From Salinivirgaceae bacterium (GTDB lineage Bacteria; Bacteroidota; Bacteroidia; Bacteroidales; Salinivirgaceae): 43,107 nucleotides of DNA. The notes below the pieces were generated by a model that ran no database searches, had not been told where the DNA came from, and worked only from the letters and a program-made list of their open reading frames with translations. How positions within the stretch are numbered: position 1 is the stretch's first letter; the number at the start of each line of letters is the position of its first letter. Location: the NCBI GenBank assembly GCA_028709085.1, contig JAQVXQ010000010.1, positions 1-43,107 of the forward strand, in the 5' to 3' direction. A program made the translations under genes and the position numbers. Shown one piece after another: positions 35,087 to 43,107 of the stretch.

Positions 35087-35116
35087 TATCTTGCTCGCCT
35101 TACCCAACATTAAAAT

Positions 35117-36577
35117 ATGAAAGAAATACTAAAATCGATTCGGTTTTCAAAATCAACATTACTCTATGGTGGTTTATTGTTTTTGGGTCTTGTGATTATT
35201 GTTTTAATAGTTGTTTTTAGTAACAAAAAGGCGTCGAAAGTGCACACTGCCTTGTCAAGATACGAGGAAATATTGGCGCGAGATACCCTAATTGCCGTTA
35301 CCGACCATAGTTCCATAAGTTATTTTAGTTACAGAGGACAGCTTATGGGATATCACTACGATATGTTGTCCATATTTGCGAATCAGTTGGGGGTTGAGTT
35401 GAAAGTGGTTGTTAGTAACGACATTGAGGAGTGTTTTATGATGCTTAATCGGGGGGAGGTTGATATTTTTGCTTCAAATTTAACGGTTACTAGAGATCGG
35501 GCAAAAAGAGTTGCCTTGTCGCGTCCCTATGGTTCAACACGGCAAGTTCTTGTTCAGCGCAAACCCGAAGGATGGGAACGAATGTCTCAATCTGAAATTG
35601 TTGCTGGCGTGCTAAGAAATCAAACCGACTTGGTAATGAGGGAGGTATATGTCCAAGAGGGGACTGTTTATCAACGGCGACTTCAAAGTTTGAGTGAGGA
35701 AATTGGCGATTCTATTATTGTTAAGACCATCAATGATTTTTCAGTAGAGCAACTCATAACCCTTGTTTCGCGGGGCGAAATTGATTTTACCATTGCCGAC
35801 GAAAACGTAGCTATGATTAATCAAACATATCACTATAATTTGGATATAATAACTCCCATCAGTTTTTCTCAAAATTTATCTTGGGCGATGGCATTGGGTT
35901 CCGATACACTAAAGGCAGCGGTGGATCGTTGGTTTAATAGTTTTCTTTCGTCATCGTTACACGCCGTATTATATAATAAGTATTTTAAAAGCAATAAAGC
36001 CATAACACGAATAAATAGCAATTACATATCGGTTAATTCAGGAAAACTGTCCAATTATGATACGTACTTGCGTGCCTCCAGTAAAATTCCAAATTGGGAT
36101 TGGCGGCTAGTGGCAAGTTTGGTGTATCAAGAGAGCCGATTTAGTCCCAATAGAGTAAGTTGGGCTGGCGCTTTTGGTTTGATGCAATTGATGCCGGAAA
36201 CTGCCAAAGCTTTTGGAGTTTCTCCTAGCAGTGCCCCTGCATTACAGATCCGAGCAGGATGTCGATTTTTAAAATATCTCGATGACTATTTTAAAGAAAT
36301 GGTTCCAGATTCGGCAGAGCGTATCAAATTTGTTTTAGCCTCCTATAATGTGGGGCATGGACATTTGCTTGATGCTCGTCGATTGGCCGAAAAGTATGGG
36401 AAAAATCCTTCCATTTGGGAGTCGAATGTAGATAGTTTTTTGCTGAAAAAGTCACAATCTGAATTTTATCTAGATCCCGTAGTGCGCAATGGCTATTGTC
36501 GCGGGGATGAACCTTTTTTCTATGTGCGTGAGATTATGGCACGATATGATCATTATAAAAATCTTGTGGATAATTAG
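35117..36577 (+). CDS. MltF-like membrane-bound lytic murein transglycosylase
   Basis: This 486-residue protein has one N-terminal membrane anchor (~14-34). Residues ~55-295 form an extracellular-solute-binding domain (LMGYHYDMLSIFANQLGVEL, GEVDIFASNLTVTRDRAKRV), and residues ~320-480 a lysozyme-like SLT domain. The catalytic glutamate is Glu339 in LVYQESRF, followed by WAGAFGLMQLMPETAKAFGV. MltF enzymes cleave the glycan strand with formation of 1,6-anhydro sugars, and the periplasmic binding domain senses muropeptides or regulates the lyase. The two domains are in the usual order and complete. It is divergent from the glycosyltransferase operon. Confidence 0.92.
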   Translation: MKEILKSIRFSKSTLLYGGLLFLGLVIIVLIVVFSNKKASKVHTALSRYEEILARDTLIAVTDHSSISYFSYRGQLMGYHYDMLSIFANQLGVELKVVVSNDIEECFMMLNRGEVDIFASNLTVTRDRAKRVALSRPYGSTRQVLVQRKPEGWERMSQSEIVAGVLRNQTDLVMREVYVQEGTVYQRRLQSLSEEIGDSIIVKTINDFSVEQLITLVSRGEIDFTIADENVAMINQTYHYNLDIITPISFSQNLSWAMALGSDTLKAAVDRWFNSFLSSSLHAVLYNKYFKSNKAITRINSNYISVNSGKLSNYDTYLRASSKIPNWDWRLVASLVYQESRFSPNRVSWAGAFGLMQLMPETAKAFGVSPSSAPALQIRAGCRFLKYLDDYFKEMVPDSAERIKFVLASYNVGHGHLLDARRLAEKYGKNPSIWESNVDSFLLKKSQSEFYLDPVVRNGYCRGDEPFFYVREIMARYDHYKNLVDN

Positions 36578-36767
36578 GTTCTATTATTGCGCTGAAAATT
36601 ATTTTGAAATGCCGAGAATTGCGTATGCAAAAGTTAGAATCGGGGCTCTGTAAATAATGAAAACAAGGGATTGAGAATCGTTGTAGACTACCCAACTCAA
36701 CCATCAACAACTATTTCTTTAGGCTTCTTTCTGAATGGATTTCCCGAACCGTCAAAAAAAAGACCGC

Positions 36768-37526
36768 CTATTTTAATGCGTTGGGGTAGAATGTTTTAAG
36801 AGCGATTTCGTTGCCATCAAATACAGCATACGTGAAATGAGTGAGCCAATCTCCTAGGTTTAGGAATCGGCTTTTTTTATCGTTAATTTCTATATTTGCA
36901 GGACTATGGCGGTGACCAAAAAGATAAAAATCATGATGCGCTGTTTGTTCAATACTCCGCGCATAATTTACTATTTGGTCCTTCTCAACATCAATCTCTT
37001 TGGCAACAATCCCTTTTGAGTATCGGCTCTTGTTGCTCCAGGCGTGTGCCATGCCTAAGGCGAAATTTGGATGAAGTCGTGAGAAAAGCCAATGAAGGGT
37101 TTTGTTTGTAAATATCCATTTTAAAATCTTGTATCCTTTGTCGCCCTTTCCAAGTCCATCGCCATGCGCCATGTAGAATCGTTTGCCATGAAGTGTGGTG
37201 ACGAAAGGTTCACGATGGAGAATCACTCCAGCCTCTTTAGTTAAATAGTTGGTAACCCACAAGTCGTGATTTCCGGTGAAAAAATGTACGGGTACTCCAT
37301 TATCTGTGAAGTCGGCTAAACGACCAATTATTCGGGTAAATCCTCTAGGCACCACATGTTTATATTCGAACCAGAAGTCGAAAATATCGCCCAAAAGGTA
37401 GAGTTCTTCAACGTCAGACTTAATTGAATCGAGCCATTTGGCAAATATTATTTCCCGTTCCCTTCCTGCAATTAGATCAGGAAATCCCAAATGTGCATCG
37501 GATGCAAAATATATTTTTTTTCCCAA
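36768..37526 (-). CDS. lpxH: UDP-2,3-diacylglucosamine diphosphatase, LpxH-type metallophosphatase
   Basis: This 252-residue calcineurin-like phosphoesterase has FASDAHLGF (Asp10, His12), LLGDIFDFWFEY (Asp47), FTGNHDLWV (Asn86, His87), MAHGDGLGKGDKGYK and LFGHRHSP. It cleaves UDP-diacylglucosamine to lipid X in lipid A synthesis at the inner membrane. The DFWFEY motif and length support LpxH over a general phosphoesterase. It starts 23 bases after the end of the TlpA-like gene, so the two are probably co-transcribed. Confidence 0.87.
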   Translation of the reverse strand: MGKKIYFASDAHLGFPDLIAGREREIIFAKWLDSIKSDVEELYLLGDIFDFWFEYKHVVPRGFTRIIGRLADFTDNGVPVHFFTGNHDLWVTNYLTKEAGVILHREPFVTTLHGKRFYMAHGDGLGKGDKGYKILKWIFTNKTLHWLFSRLHPNFALGMAHAWSNKSRYSKGIVAKEIDVEKDQIVNYARSIEQTAHHDFYLFGHRHSPANIEINDKKSRFLNLGDWLTHFTYAVFDGNEIALKTFYPNALK

Positions 37527-37549
37527 GGTTCTTTTATATTGGAGCGTTT

Positions 37550-38779
37550 TTATTGTACTTCAGGTTGTACCTGTGGTGGTGTTGTTTCTACGGGTGCTTC
37601 AATCTTTTTTGGGGCACGATATGGGAATAGTTCTCTTAGTTTTTCCGTTAAATCGGCTCCTTTTAAATCTTTTGCAATAATGCGACCTTCGGGATCAATT
37701 AAAAAGTTCGATGGAATCCCTTTTATAAAGTAATCTTTTGCGGCTTGACAATCCCAAAACTTTAGATCGCTCAGGTTTGTCCAAGGTAAATAGTCGCTTC
37801 TTATGGCTTTAATCCATTCGTTTTTGTCTTTGTCGAGCGAGATTTGCAGAACCGTAAAATTGCGCCACTGATACATATTGTAGTTTTTGCGAATATTGGA
37901 ATTCTCCAAACGACATGGCTTACACCACGATGCCCAGAAGTCGATTAATACATGTTTTCCTCTTAAAGATGATAAAAGAACGGTATCACCGTTGATATTG
38001 GGTAATGCTATTTCAGGCGCAATTTGCCCGACACTTAACTTTTGTTCTTTTGTTATGTTGTTCTCAATGCGAGCATTGTTTATCTCAACGTATTTGCGAA
38101 TCGAGTTGGCAATAGTGCTCTTTGGATAGGCCAACGCCACAGAGGAGTCAACCATATTGAACCAATCTTTGTCTTCCGTTATTGAGAACATTTCGTGTGC
38201 TCCCAATCGTAGCGATAATACAATGTAGGAAACCAAGGGCGATTGATTGTTTCGTATAGCTTGTTCAAGATATTTGCGATGATTTTGTTTAATAATAAGT
38301 GCTTGTTCATGCAACTCATCCATTATTTCAAGGAGTTTATAGTTGTTTTCGTTGGCTCTGTAAACCATATTTAGGCTGTCTATAATGATATTCTCCTTTA
38401 GGTTTACCGAAATTATTTCATGTAATTCTTCGGAAGTTGAACTGCCTTTAACTTTGTAGGTAGCCAGTAAATCACTTGCGTCGGCAGTAATTTCTATAAA
38501 CTCGTTGGGCAATAATAACAGCCGTATATAATTTTCCTGATCAAAATATAGGAGGAGGTCTTTGGGTTCGTCGATCTCCATGAAAAACTCAAAGTCGCCA
38601 TTTACGCTCAGGGTTGTGCTGTCTGGTTTTACTCCTTTTTGAGTTAAATCAAGCAGGAAAATAATTTTATTGCTTCCTTCGTAAATTGAACCTTTTATTT
38701 GTGGTTTAACTACTTGTTCTTTACATGAATAGGCGAAAGCAATTATAATGGACAGGATTAATATACGAGTAAAGTTCAT
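37550..38779 (-). CDS. TlpA/ResA-type thioredoxin-like lipoprotein with N-terminal DUF4369-like domain
   Basis: This 409-residue protein has a lipoprotein signal peptide (AFAYSC, Cys19). Residues ~25-120 are a beta-rich domain of the DUF4369 type (IKGSIYEGSNKIIFLLDLTQKG, DSTTLSVNGDFEFFMEID). A helical middle of ~130-235 follows, then a thioredoxin fold from ~245 with the redox motif CKPC (Cys286, Cys289) in LIDFWASWCKPCRLENS. The last ~20 residues are Pro/Glu/Val-rich. It acts in the envelope as a disulfide reductase or redox chaperone; the target is unknown. The Bacteroidota-specific N-terminal domain is typical. lpxH follows on the same strand. Confidence 0.9.
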   Translation of the reverse strand: MNFTRILILSIIIAFAYSCKEQVVKPQIKGSIYEGSNKIIFLLDLTQKGVKPDSTTLSVNGDFEFFMEIDEPKDLLLYFDQENYIRLLLLPNEFIEITADASDLLATYKVKGSSTSEELHEIISVNLKENIIIDSLNMVYRANENNYKLLEIMDELHEQALIIKQNHRKYLEQAIRNNQSPLVSYIVLSLRLGAHEMFSITEDKDWFNMVDSSVALAYPKSTIANSIRKYVEINNARIENNITKEQKLSVGQIAPEIALPNINGDTVLLSSLRGKHVLIDFWASWCKPCRLENSNIRKNYNMYQWRNFTVLQISLDKDKNEWIKAIRSDYLPWTNLSDLKFWDCQAAKDYFIKGIPSNFLIDPEGRIIAKDLKGADLTEKLRELFPYRAPKKIEAPVETTPPQVQPEVQ

Positions 38780-38956
38780 TTTTATTCTTTAATTCTAGTT
38801 TTGAAATTAATTACTATTGTGTAAGATGCAAAAATAGAGAATTATATTATAATTGTGGTGATGTAGATCTAATTTTTGAAGATTTATACCTTTTCGTTCA
38901 ATTTAGCCGTTAATTCGTGTCTGTTTTTTAAAATTTAGAAAATAATTAATGAATCT

Positions 38957-39328
38957 ATGAAACGTGAATTAAATATAGAGGCGCTTCGTAATTATTGTAT
39001 TTCGAAACCGTTTGTTACCGAAGAGTTCCCTTTTGACGAAGTTACTTTGGTTTTTAAGGTGGCGGGTAAAATGTTTGCATTAATTCCTCTTGACGAGAGT
39101 AGGCAAATAATTTCATTGAAATGTGATCCTGAACGAGCAATTGAGTTGCGGGAACAATATCCTGCCATAAAAGCGGCTTATCATATGAATAAAAAGCATT
39201 GGAATATGATCGAGATAAATGGTTCTGTCAATTCTGAGCTCGTTTATGGATTAGTGGATCATTCTTATGGCTTGATTTTCAATGCTTTGCCAAAGCGGAC
39301 TCGTGATCAACTCCTTTTGGATAAATAA
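38957..39328 (+). CDS. MmcQ/YjbR family protein
   Basis: This is a 123-residue protein of the YjbR fold. It has the family pattern LRNYCISKPFVTEEFPFDEVTLVFKVAGKMFALI, then SLKCDPERAIELREQYPAIKAAYHMNKKHWNMI and final LVYGLVDHSYGLI. Members adopt a DNA-binding-like CyaY fold but no reaction or site is firmly known. Length and motifs are normal. It is a single-gene unit, convergent with rluB across the 130-bp inverted-repeat element. Confidence 0.9.
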   Translation: MKRELNIEALRNYCISKPFVTEEFPFDEVTLVFKVAGKMFALIPLDESRQIISLKCDPERAIELREQYPAIKAAYHMNKKHWNMIEINGSVNSELVYGLVDHSYGLIFNALPKRTRDQLLLDK

Positions 39329-39416
39329 AAATAGGGGTGTTATTCCCGCAATTGTTCGTTAAACAAGGGTATGATTGGCGCATAGCATGTCTGATAACAA
39401 ATTATACTTAATAAAC

Positions 39417-39546
39417 GAGGGTGTTCCAAAAAGCAGTTTGTCGTCTTTTTCTTGATGCCGTAGGCATAGTGTTTTCTTCATTCATTATTAAAGAAAAAAG
39501 GTTCCTCGATTTCAATGACGTTTTTAGTGCTTTTTTGAACACCCTC
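39417..39546. repeat. 130-bp element with 19-bp terminal inverted repeats (MITE-like)
   Basis: The ends are GAGGGTGTTCCAAAAAGCA (39417-39435) and, inverted, the same 19 bases with one change (39528-39546), enclosing 92 bases. An internal perfect hairpin, ATGCC-GTA-GGCAT, lies at 39455-39467. The ends resemble terminal repeats of small insertion-sequence derivatives. No clear target duplication flanks it. It carries no coding sequence and lies between convergent genes, so it could also act as a bidirectional terminator. Confidence 0.6.
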
Positions 39547-39566
39547 TTTTGGGTATAATGATGTTT

Positions 39567-41399
39567 TTACGGTTTATTTGATCGCCGTTCGTGCTTAAAT
39601 TCTTTTTTCTCTTTCTCTATACGGGGTCTTCTTTTTTTCGATTTCTCCAACTCTTTCTCTTCCGATTTGGATTTTCCAATCAGCATGTGCAGTTGGTTTA
39701 CTTCGTTTGATTCAAGGAGTCTCCAAGTGCCACGAGGAACCGATTTTTTTGTAAGTCCGGCAAATGATACCCGATCCAAGCGCACAACTTCATATCCTAA
39801 ATGCTCGAACATTCGTCGTACAACGCGGTTTCGACCACTGTGGATCTCAATGCCAATTTCGTTCTTAACGTCGTTTGCATAACTTACTACGTCGGCCTCT
39901 ATACGTCCATCTTCCAAATCGAACCCCTCGAGTAGTAAATTCAGATGATCTTTTGTAACATCCTTATTTAGAACTACATGGTATAGTTTTTTGATGTTGT
40001 TCGAGGGGTGAGTCAAGGCTGCAGCCATGTCACCATTGTTTGTAAATAGCAAAACGCCCGTTGTGTTTCGATCCAGTCGTCCAACAGAATAGATTCGCTC
40101 TTTTGTGGCATCTTCGATGATGTCGTACACCGTTCTGCGTCCTTCCGGATCGTCAAACGTTGAAAGGGTATCTTTGGGTTTATTTAAGACTAAATAAACT
40201 TTTTTCTGTGCATCGAGCTTTCGTCCACGGTATATAATTTCGTCGCTATAAGATACTTTGCACCCAAGTTCGGTTACCACTTTTCCGTTCACAGTGATTT
40301 CTCCAGCCAAAATTAAATCGTCGGCACCTCTGCGTGAGCAAACGCCCGCATTGGATATAAATCGATTTAATCGAATTGGTTTTGCATCGCTGTATGGGTT
40401 GTCCGACGAGCCTTTTCCTTTGTAGGGCGGACGTTCATTCCTTTCCGATTGAAATGATTTTTTGGGTTTGTCGTATCTGGAGTCTCTATCGTCGGGACTT
40501 GTACGTCGATCTTGTAATGAATCGCGACGCGTATCGGTTTTATCGTAATGGTTTTTTTGAAACCGTCTGTCGTTTTCGTCTCGTTCGCCAAGGGGTTCCC
40601 GTCTATCTCTTTCGTCTCGTTCGGTATATGGTGTTCTTTTTTCTCTTTCGTTTCTGTCAAAGGGTTGACGTCTCTCTCTATCTTTCCCGTTGTATGGTTC
40701 TCGTTTTTCTCGTTCTCCTCTTTCGTTTCGGTCATTGTGCGATTCCCGTCTATCTCTTTCACTTCTGTCAGCATACGGTGTTCGTCTTTCTCTTTCGTTG
40801 CCTTCATTAAAAGAGTCCCGTTTTTCTCTATCATTATAGGAGGTTCGTTTCTCTCTTTCGCCTCGGTCGCTAAACGATCCTCGTTTTTCTCTCTCTCCTC
40901 GGTCGCTGTTTGGTTCACGGTTCTCGGTTCGACGAGTTCTTTCTCCGTGCGATTCTCGTCTTTCGTCACGGTCTGCATTATCGCGATTTTCGTAACTTGA
41001 TCTGTCGGTGTAGGGTTTACGCTCCGCCGCATTATCTTCGTGTCTTATGAACGATTTGTTGTTTTTCTTGTCAAAACCTCTATTCGAATCGTTGCGGTCT
41101 TTTGAATCAAATCGAGGTGAACGATTGTTTGATCTTTGCTCGAAAGGTTTCCCGTCGTCATTATATCGACGCTCTTTTTGATCTCGATGGTTTTCGGGTT
41201 TGGCTGATCGGGGACTTTCCTCCTCGTTGAAGATCTCTTTTTCGATTTGTTCCCAAAAGTTGGGATTGTCGAAGTCGATTTTCGTCTCGTTTTCGTCTTC
41301 GTTTTTCTTTTTGCTGCGACCAGATTGATTCTTGTGGTCTCCGTTAAATGGTCTTCGTTCCTGTTCGGAAGACCCATTTTCTCGCTGATTTGAATTCAT
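39567..41399 (-). CDS. rluB: RsuA/RluB-family pseudouridine synthase with a long charged N-terminal extension
   Basis: This 610-residue protein. Residues ~343-390 form the S4 domain (RLNRFISNAGVCSRRGADD), and residues ~400-590 the synthase domain with catalytic Asp443 (GRLDRNTTG), GRNRVVRRMFEHLGYEV and LVLNKPKDTLSTFDDP. It acts on 23S rRNA (RluB position) by family. Residues ~1-340 are low complexity, dominated by Arg, Glu, Asp, Asn, with repeated REKRTPY, DRNERERRE and ERDRRES-like units, so predicted disordered. The C-terminal ~30 residues are Lys/Glu/Arg-rich. The extension is typical of Bacteroidota but long here. RsuA/RluE/RluF activity is the alternative. Confidence 0.88.
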   Translation of the reverse strand: MNSNQRENGSSEQERRPFNGDHKNQSGRSKKKNEDENETKIDFDNPNFWEQIEKEIFNEEESPRSAKPENHRDQKERRYNDDGKPFEQRSNNRSPRFDSKDRNDSNRGFDKKNNKSFIRHEDNAAERKPYTDRSSYENRDNADRDERRESHGERTRRTENREPNSDRGEREKRGSFSDRGEREKRTSYNDREKRDSFNEGNERERRTPYADRSERDRRESHNDRNERGEREKREPYNGKDRERRQPFDRNEREKRTPYTERDERDRREPLGERDENDRRFQKNHYDKTDTRRDSLQDRRTSPDDRDSRYDKPKKSFQSERNERPPYKGKGSSDNPYSDAKPIRLNRFISNAGVCSRRGADDLILAGEITVNGKVVTELGCKVSYSDEIIYRGRKLDAQKKVYLVLNKPKDTLSTFDDPEGRRTVYDIIEDATKERIYSVGRLDRNTTGVLLFTNNGDMAAALTHPSNNIKKLYHVVLNKDVTKDHLNLLLEGFDLEDGRIEADVVSYANDVKNEIGIEIHSGRNRVVRRMFEHLGYEVVRLDRVSFAGLTKKSVPRGTWRLLESNEVNQLHMLIGKSKSEEKELEKSKKRRPRIEKEKKEFKHERRSNKP

Positions 41400-41492
41400 T
41401 GTCTAAATGTAATCTGTTGGTTATATATGGCGTACGACTTCACAATTGTCAGGTTTTTTTCGTAAATTGCGGCTGCAAAAATAAACAAAACA

Positions 41493-42869
41493 ATGGCATT
41501 AATAGTATCAATTTCAGGAATTCGTGGAACAATAGGAGGAAAACCAGGTAACGCCCTCACTCCTATAGAGATAGTGAATTTCAGTTCGGCCTATTCAAGT
41601 TGGCTATACAAACAAGAACAGTACCAAACTCAACAACTTAGCGTAATAATTGGCAGAGACGCCCGCGTTTCTGGTCCCATTGTTTCTCAGTTGGTTACAA
41701 ATACCCTTTTAGCATGTGGAATTAATGTAATCGACCTAGGTTTAGCAACAACACCAACGGTGGAGATGGCAGTAACGCATTATAAAGCTCAGGGTGGGAT
41801 TATAATTACTGCGTCCCATAATCCAGCAGAGTGGAATGCCTTAAAACTGCTCAATTCCAAGGGGGAATTTATAAATGCTGCCGAGGGCGAACTTCTGTTG
41901 AAAATGATTGAGGATTCAGATTTTGAATACGCACCTTATCATAAACTTGGTGAATATTCCACAGCGGATTTCGTTCAAACGCACATCGAAGCAATTCTAA
42001 AACTCGATCTTGTAAAACAAGACGAGATTAAAAATCGCGGATTTAAAGTTGTTTTAGATGCTATTAATAGTGTGGGAGCGATCTCCATTCCTCCTTTGTT
42101 GAAAAAATTGGGAGTTGAATGTGTTGTGATCAATGGTGAAGTGAACGGGATTTTTGCTCATAACCCCGAACCATTGGAGAAAAACCTCTCCGAAACACTC
42201 AAAGCCGTGAAAGAACATAAGGCAGATTTCGGCATTGTGGTTGACCCAGATGTGGACAGACTGGCTTTTATTGATGAAAATGGAGAAATGTTTGGCGAAG
42301 AATATACGCTTGTTGCTGTGGCGGACTATATTTTAGGACATACTCCAGGAGCAACGGTTTCCAACTTGTCGTCGTCGCGTGCATTGAGCGATATTACACA
42401 AAAACATGGGCAAAAGTATTTTGCTGCTGCCGTTGGAGAGGTTAACGTTGTTCGTCAAATGAAAAGCGTGGACGCGGTTATTGGCGGAGAAGGAAATGGT
42501 GGAATTATTTATCCCCCACTGCATTACGGACGCGACGCCTTGGTTGGAGTTGCATTGTTTCTGTCGTATCTGTGCGAAACAGGCAGAAAAGTGAGCCAAT
42601 TAAAGGAGAATTACCCCATTTACGTTATGGAAAAGACAAAGGTGGATCTTAATCCATCCATTATAGTCGACGATGTTTTGAAAATCGTAACTGAAAAGTT
42701 TAAAAATGAAAAAATAAACATCATTGATGGAGTTAAAATTGATTTTGCCGAAGGATGGGTTCATTTGCGAAAATCGAACACCGAACCTATTATTCGTATT
42801 TACGCCGAAGGCAAAACCTCCGACATTACCAAGGAGTTGGTAAAAAGAGTTACCGATGTTATTTTGTAG
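41493..42869 (+). CDS. glmM: Phosphoglucosamine mutase (alpha-D-phosphohexomutase family)
   Basis: This 458-residue, full-length protein has the phosphoserine loop ITASHNPAEWNALK with catalytic Ser108 and the metal site DPDVDRLAF (Asp251, Asp253, Asp255). It also has the sugar loop GGEGNGGIIYP and the phosphate-binding loop RKSNTEPIIRIYAEG near the C-terminus. It converts glucosamine 6-phosphate to glucosamine 1-phosphate for peptidoglycan and LPS precursors. A phosphomannomutase role is possible since the two families look alike. It is divergent from rluB across a 93-base gap. Confidence 0.88.
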   Translation: MALIVSISGIRGTIGGKPGNALTPIEIVNFSSAYSSWLYKQEQYQTQQLSVIIGRDARVSGPIVSQLVTNTLLACGINVIDLGLATTPTVEMAVTHYKAQGGIIITASHNPAEWNALKLLNSKGEFINAAEGELLLKMIEDSDFEYAPYHKLGEYSTADFVQTHIEAILKLDLVKQDEIKNRGFKVVLDAINSVGAISIPPLLKKLGVECVVINGEVNGIFAHNPEPLEKNLSETLKAVKEHKADFGIVVDPDVDRLAFIDENGEMFGEEYTLVAVADYILGHTPGATVSNLSSSRALSDITQKHGQKYFAAAVGEVNVVRQMKSVDAVIGGEGNGGIIYPPLHYGRDALVGVALFLSYLCETGRKVSQLKENYPIYVMEKTKVDLNPSIIVDDVLKIVTEKFKNEKINIIDGVKIDFAEGWVHLRKSNTEPIIRIYAEGKTSDITKELVKRVTDVIL

Positions 42870-43107
42870 ATAATAAACGAAGAGTTAGTCCTTTAAGTAT
42901 GCCCTTTGCTTAAACAAAACGGATTTTAAATAGTTCGTATTTGATATTCCTTGGATTGAAAATCAGCTTAATTTAGATTTAATCATACGTGTCCGAACAA
43001 TTTATAATCCAGGAGGGTTTTGTTTGCGTATAGACTGATAATCAATCATATATCTATTAGAAATCTATTAAAAGTTGTTCAAAATCTTTTTCATTTCTCT
43101 GAAAGTT
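42870..43107. other. Non-coding end of the window
   Basis: The 238 bases after glmM are AT-rich and carry no coding sequence, tRNA or clear hairpin that I can recognise. They may be the upstream region of a gene beyond the window. Confidence 0.5.

Noticed and set aside
39336..39352. A further copy of the inverted-repeat end near GGGGTGTTATTCCC
   Set aside because: Only about eight bases resemble the 19-bp end, which is within chance in this sequence.
40367..41032. Long open frames on both strands inside rluB (including 40376-40810 and 40548-41000 on the plus strand)
   Set aside because: They arise from the repetitive Arg/Glu/Asp codons of the rluB tail; their products are low complexity without family features.
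1..43107. CRISPR array, prophage or complete insertion sequence
   Set aside because: No regularly spaced repeats, integrase, transposase or phage structural genes are present.

Overview
This window is a stretch of an ordinary Bacteroidota chromosome, most like the Bacteroidales/Marinilabiliales side of the phylum. Three lines of evidence point there. First, there are type IX secretion (T9SS) proteins: a gingipain-fold PorU2-like protein, one type A and one type B CTD cargo. Second, the promoters have the Bacteroidota form TTTG, 17-19 bases, TAnnTTTG. Third, the gene set is typical: AMP nucleosidase next to holA, a DUF4369-like TlpA protein, RluB with a long charged tail, a PASTA protein near RluD, and a YkgJ cluster protein. 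Base composition looks even, and I see no prophage, integrase, CRISPR array or intact insertion sequence.

Layout. 1-5.2 kb (+): the 3' end of a large FAD/Fe-S oxidoreductase, a rhomboid protease, an EEP-fold hydrolase, an AI-2E-type transporter and a type B T9SS cargo, then the SRP RNA (-). 5.3-11.6 kb: a BadF-type sugar kinase (+) overlapping tail to tail with xseB (-), then the 1626-residue PorU2-like protein (+). 11.8-21.5 kb (-): rluD, a type A T9SS cargo, a PASTA protein, mqnE, rpmH, a KAS III enzyme and gcvP. 21.7-30.4 kb, mostly (+): a small envelope protein, a YkgJ protein (-), an esterase-fold lipoprotein that lacks its catalytic residues, a propeller-like lipoprotein, amn-holA and an AddA-like helicase-nuclease. 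30.5-35 kb (-): upp, radC, rpsT with tRNA-Glu, and an operon of glycosyltransferase, ECF sigma factor and rsmG. 35.1-43.1 kb: an MltF-like transglycosylase (+), lpxH and a TlpA-like lipoprotein (-), a YjbR protein (+), a 130-bp inverted-repeat element, rluB (-) and glmM (+).

Most genes are housekeeping: translation (rpmH, rpsT, tRNA-Glu, rluD, rluB, rsmG), DNA work (xseB, holA, AddA-like, radC), envelope (lpxH, MltF-like, glmM, PASTA), and nucleotide, cofactor and one-carbon metabolism (amn, upp, mqnE, gcvP). The less usual parts are the T9SS genes, the inactive-looking esterase lipoprotein with its lipoprotein neighbour, the charged RluB tail and the small inverted-repeat element. I did not find a clearly new multi-gene system. 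The strongest leads are the pseudo-esterase at 23-24.3 kb and the PorU2-like protein.
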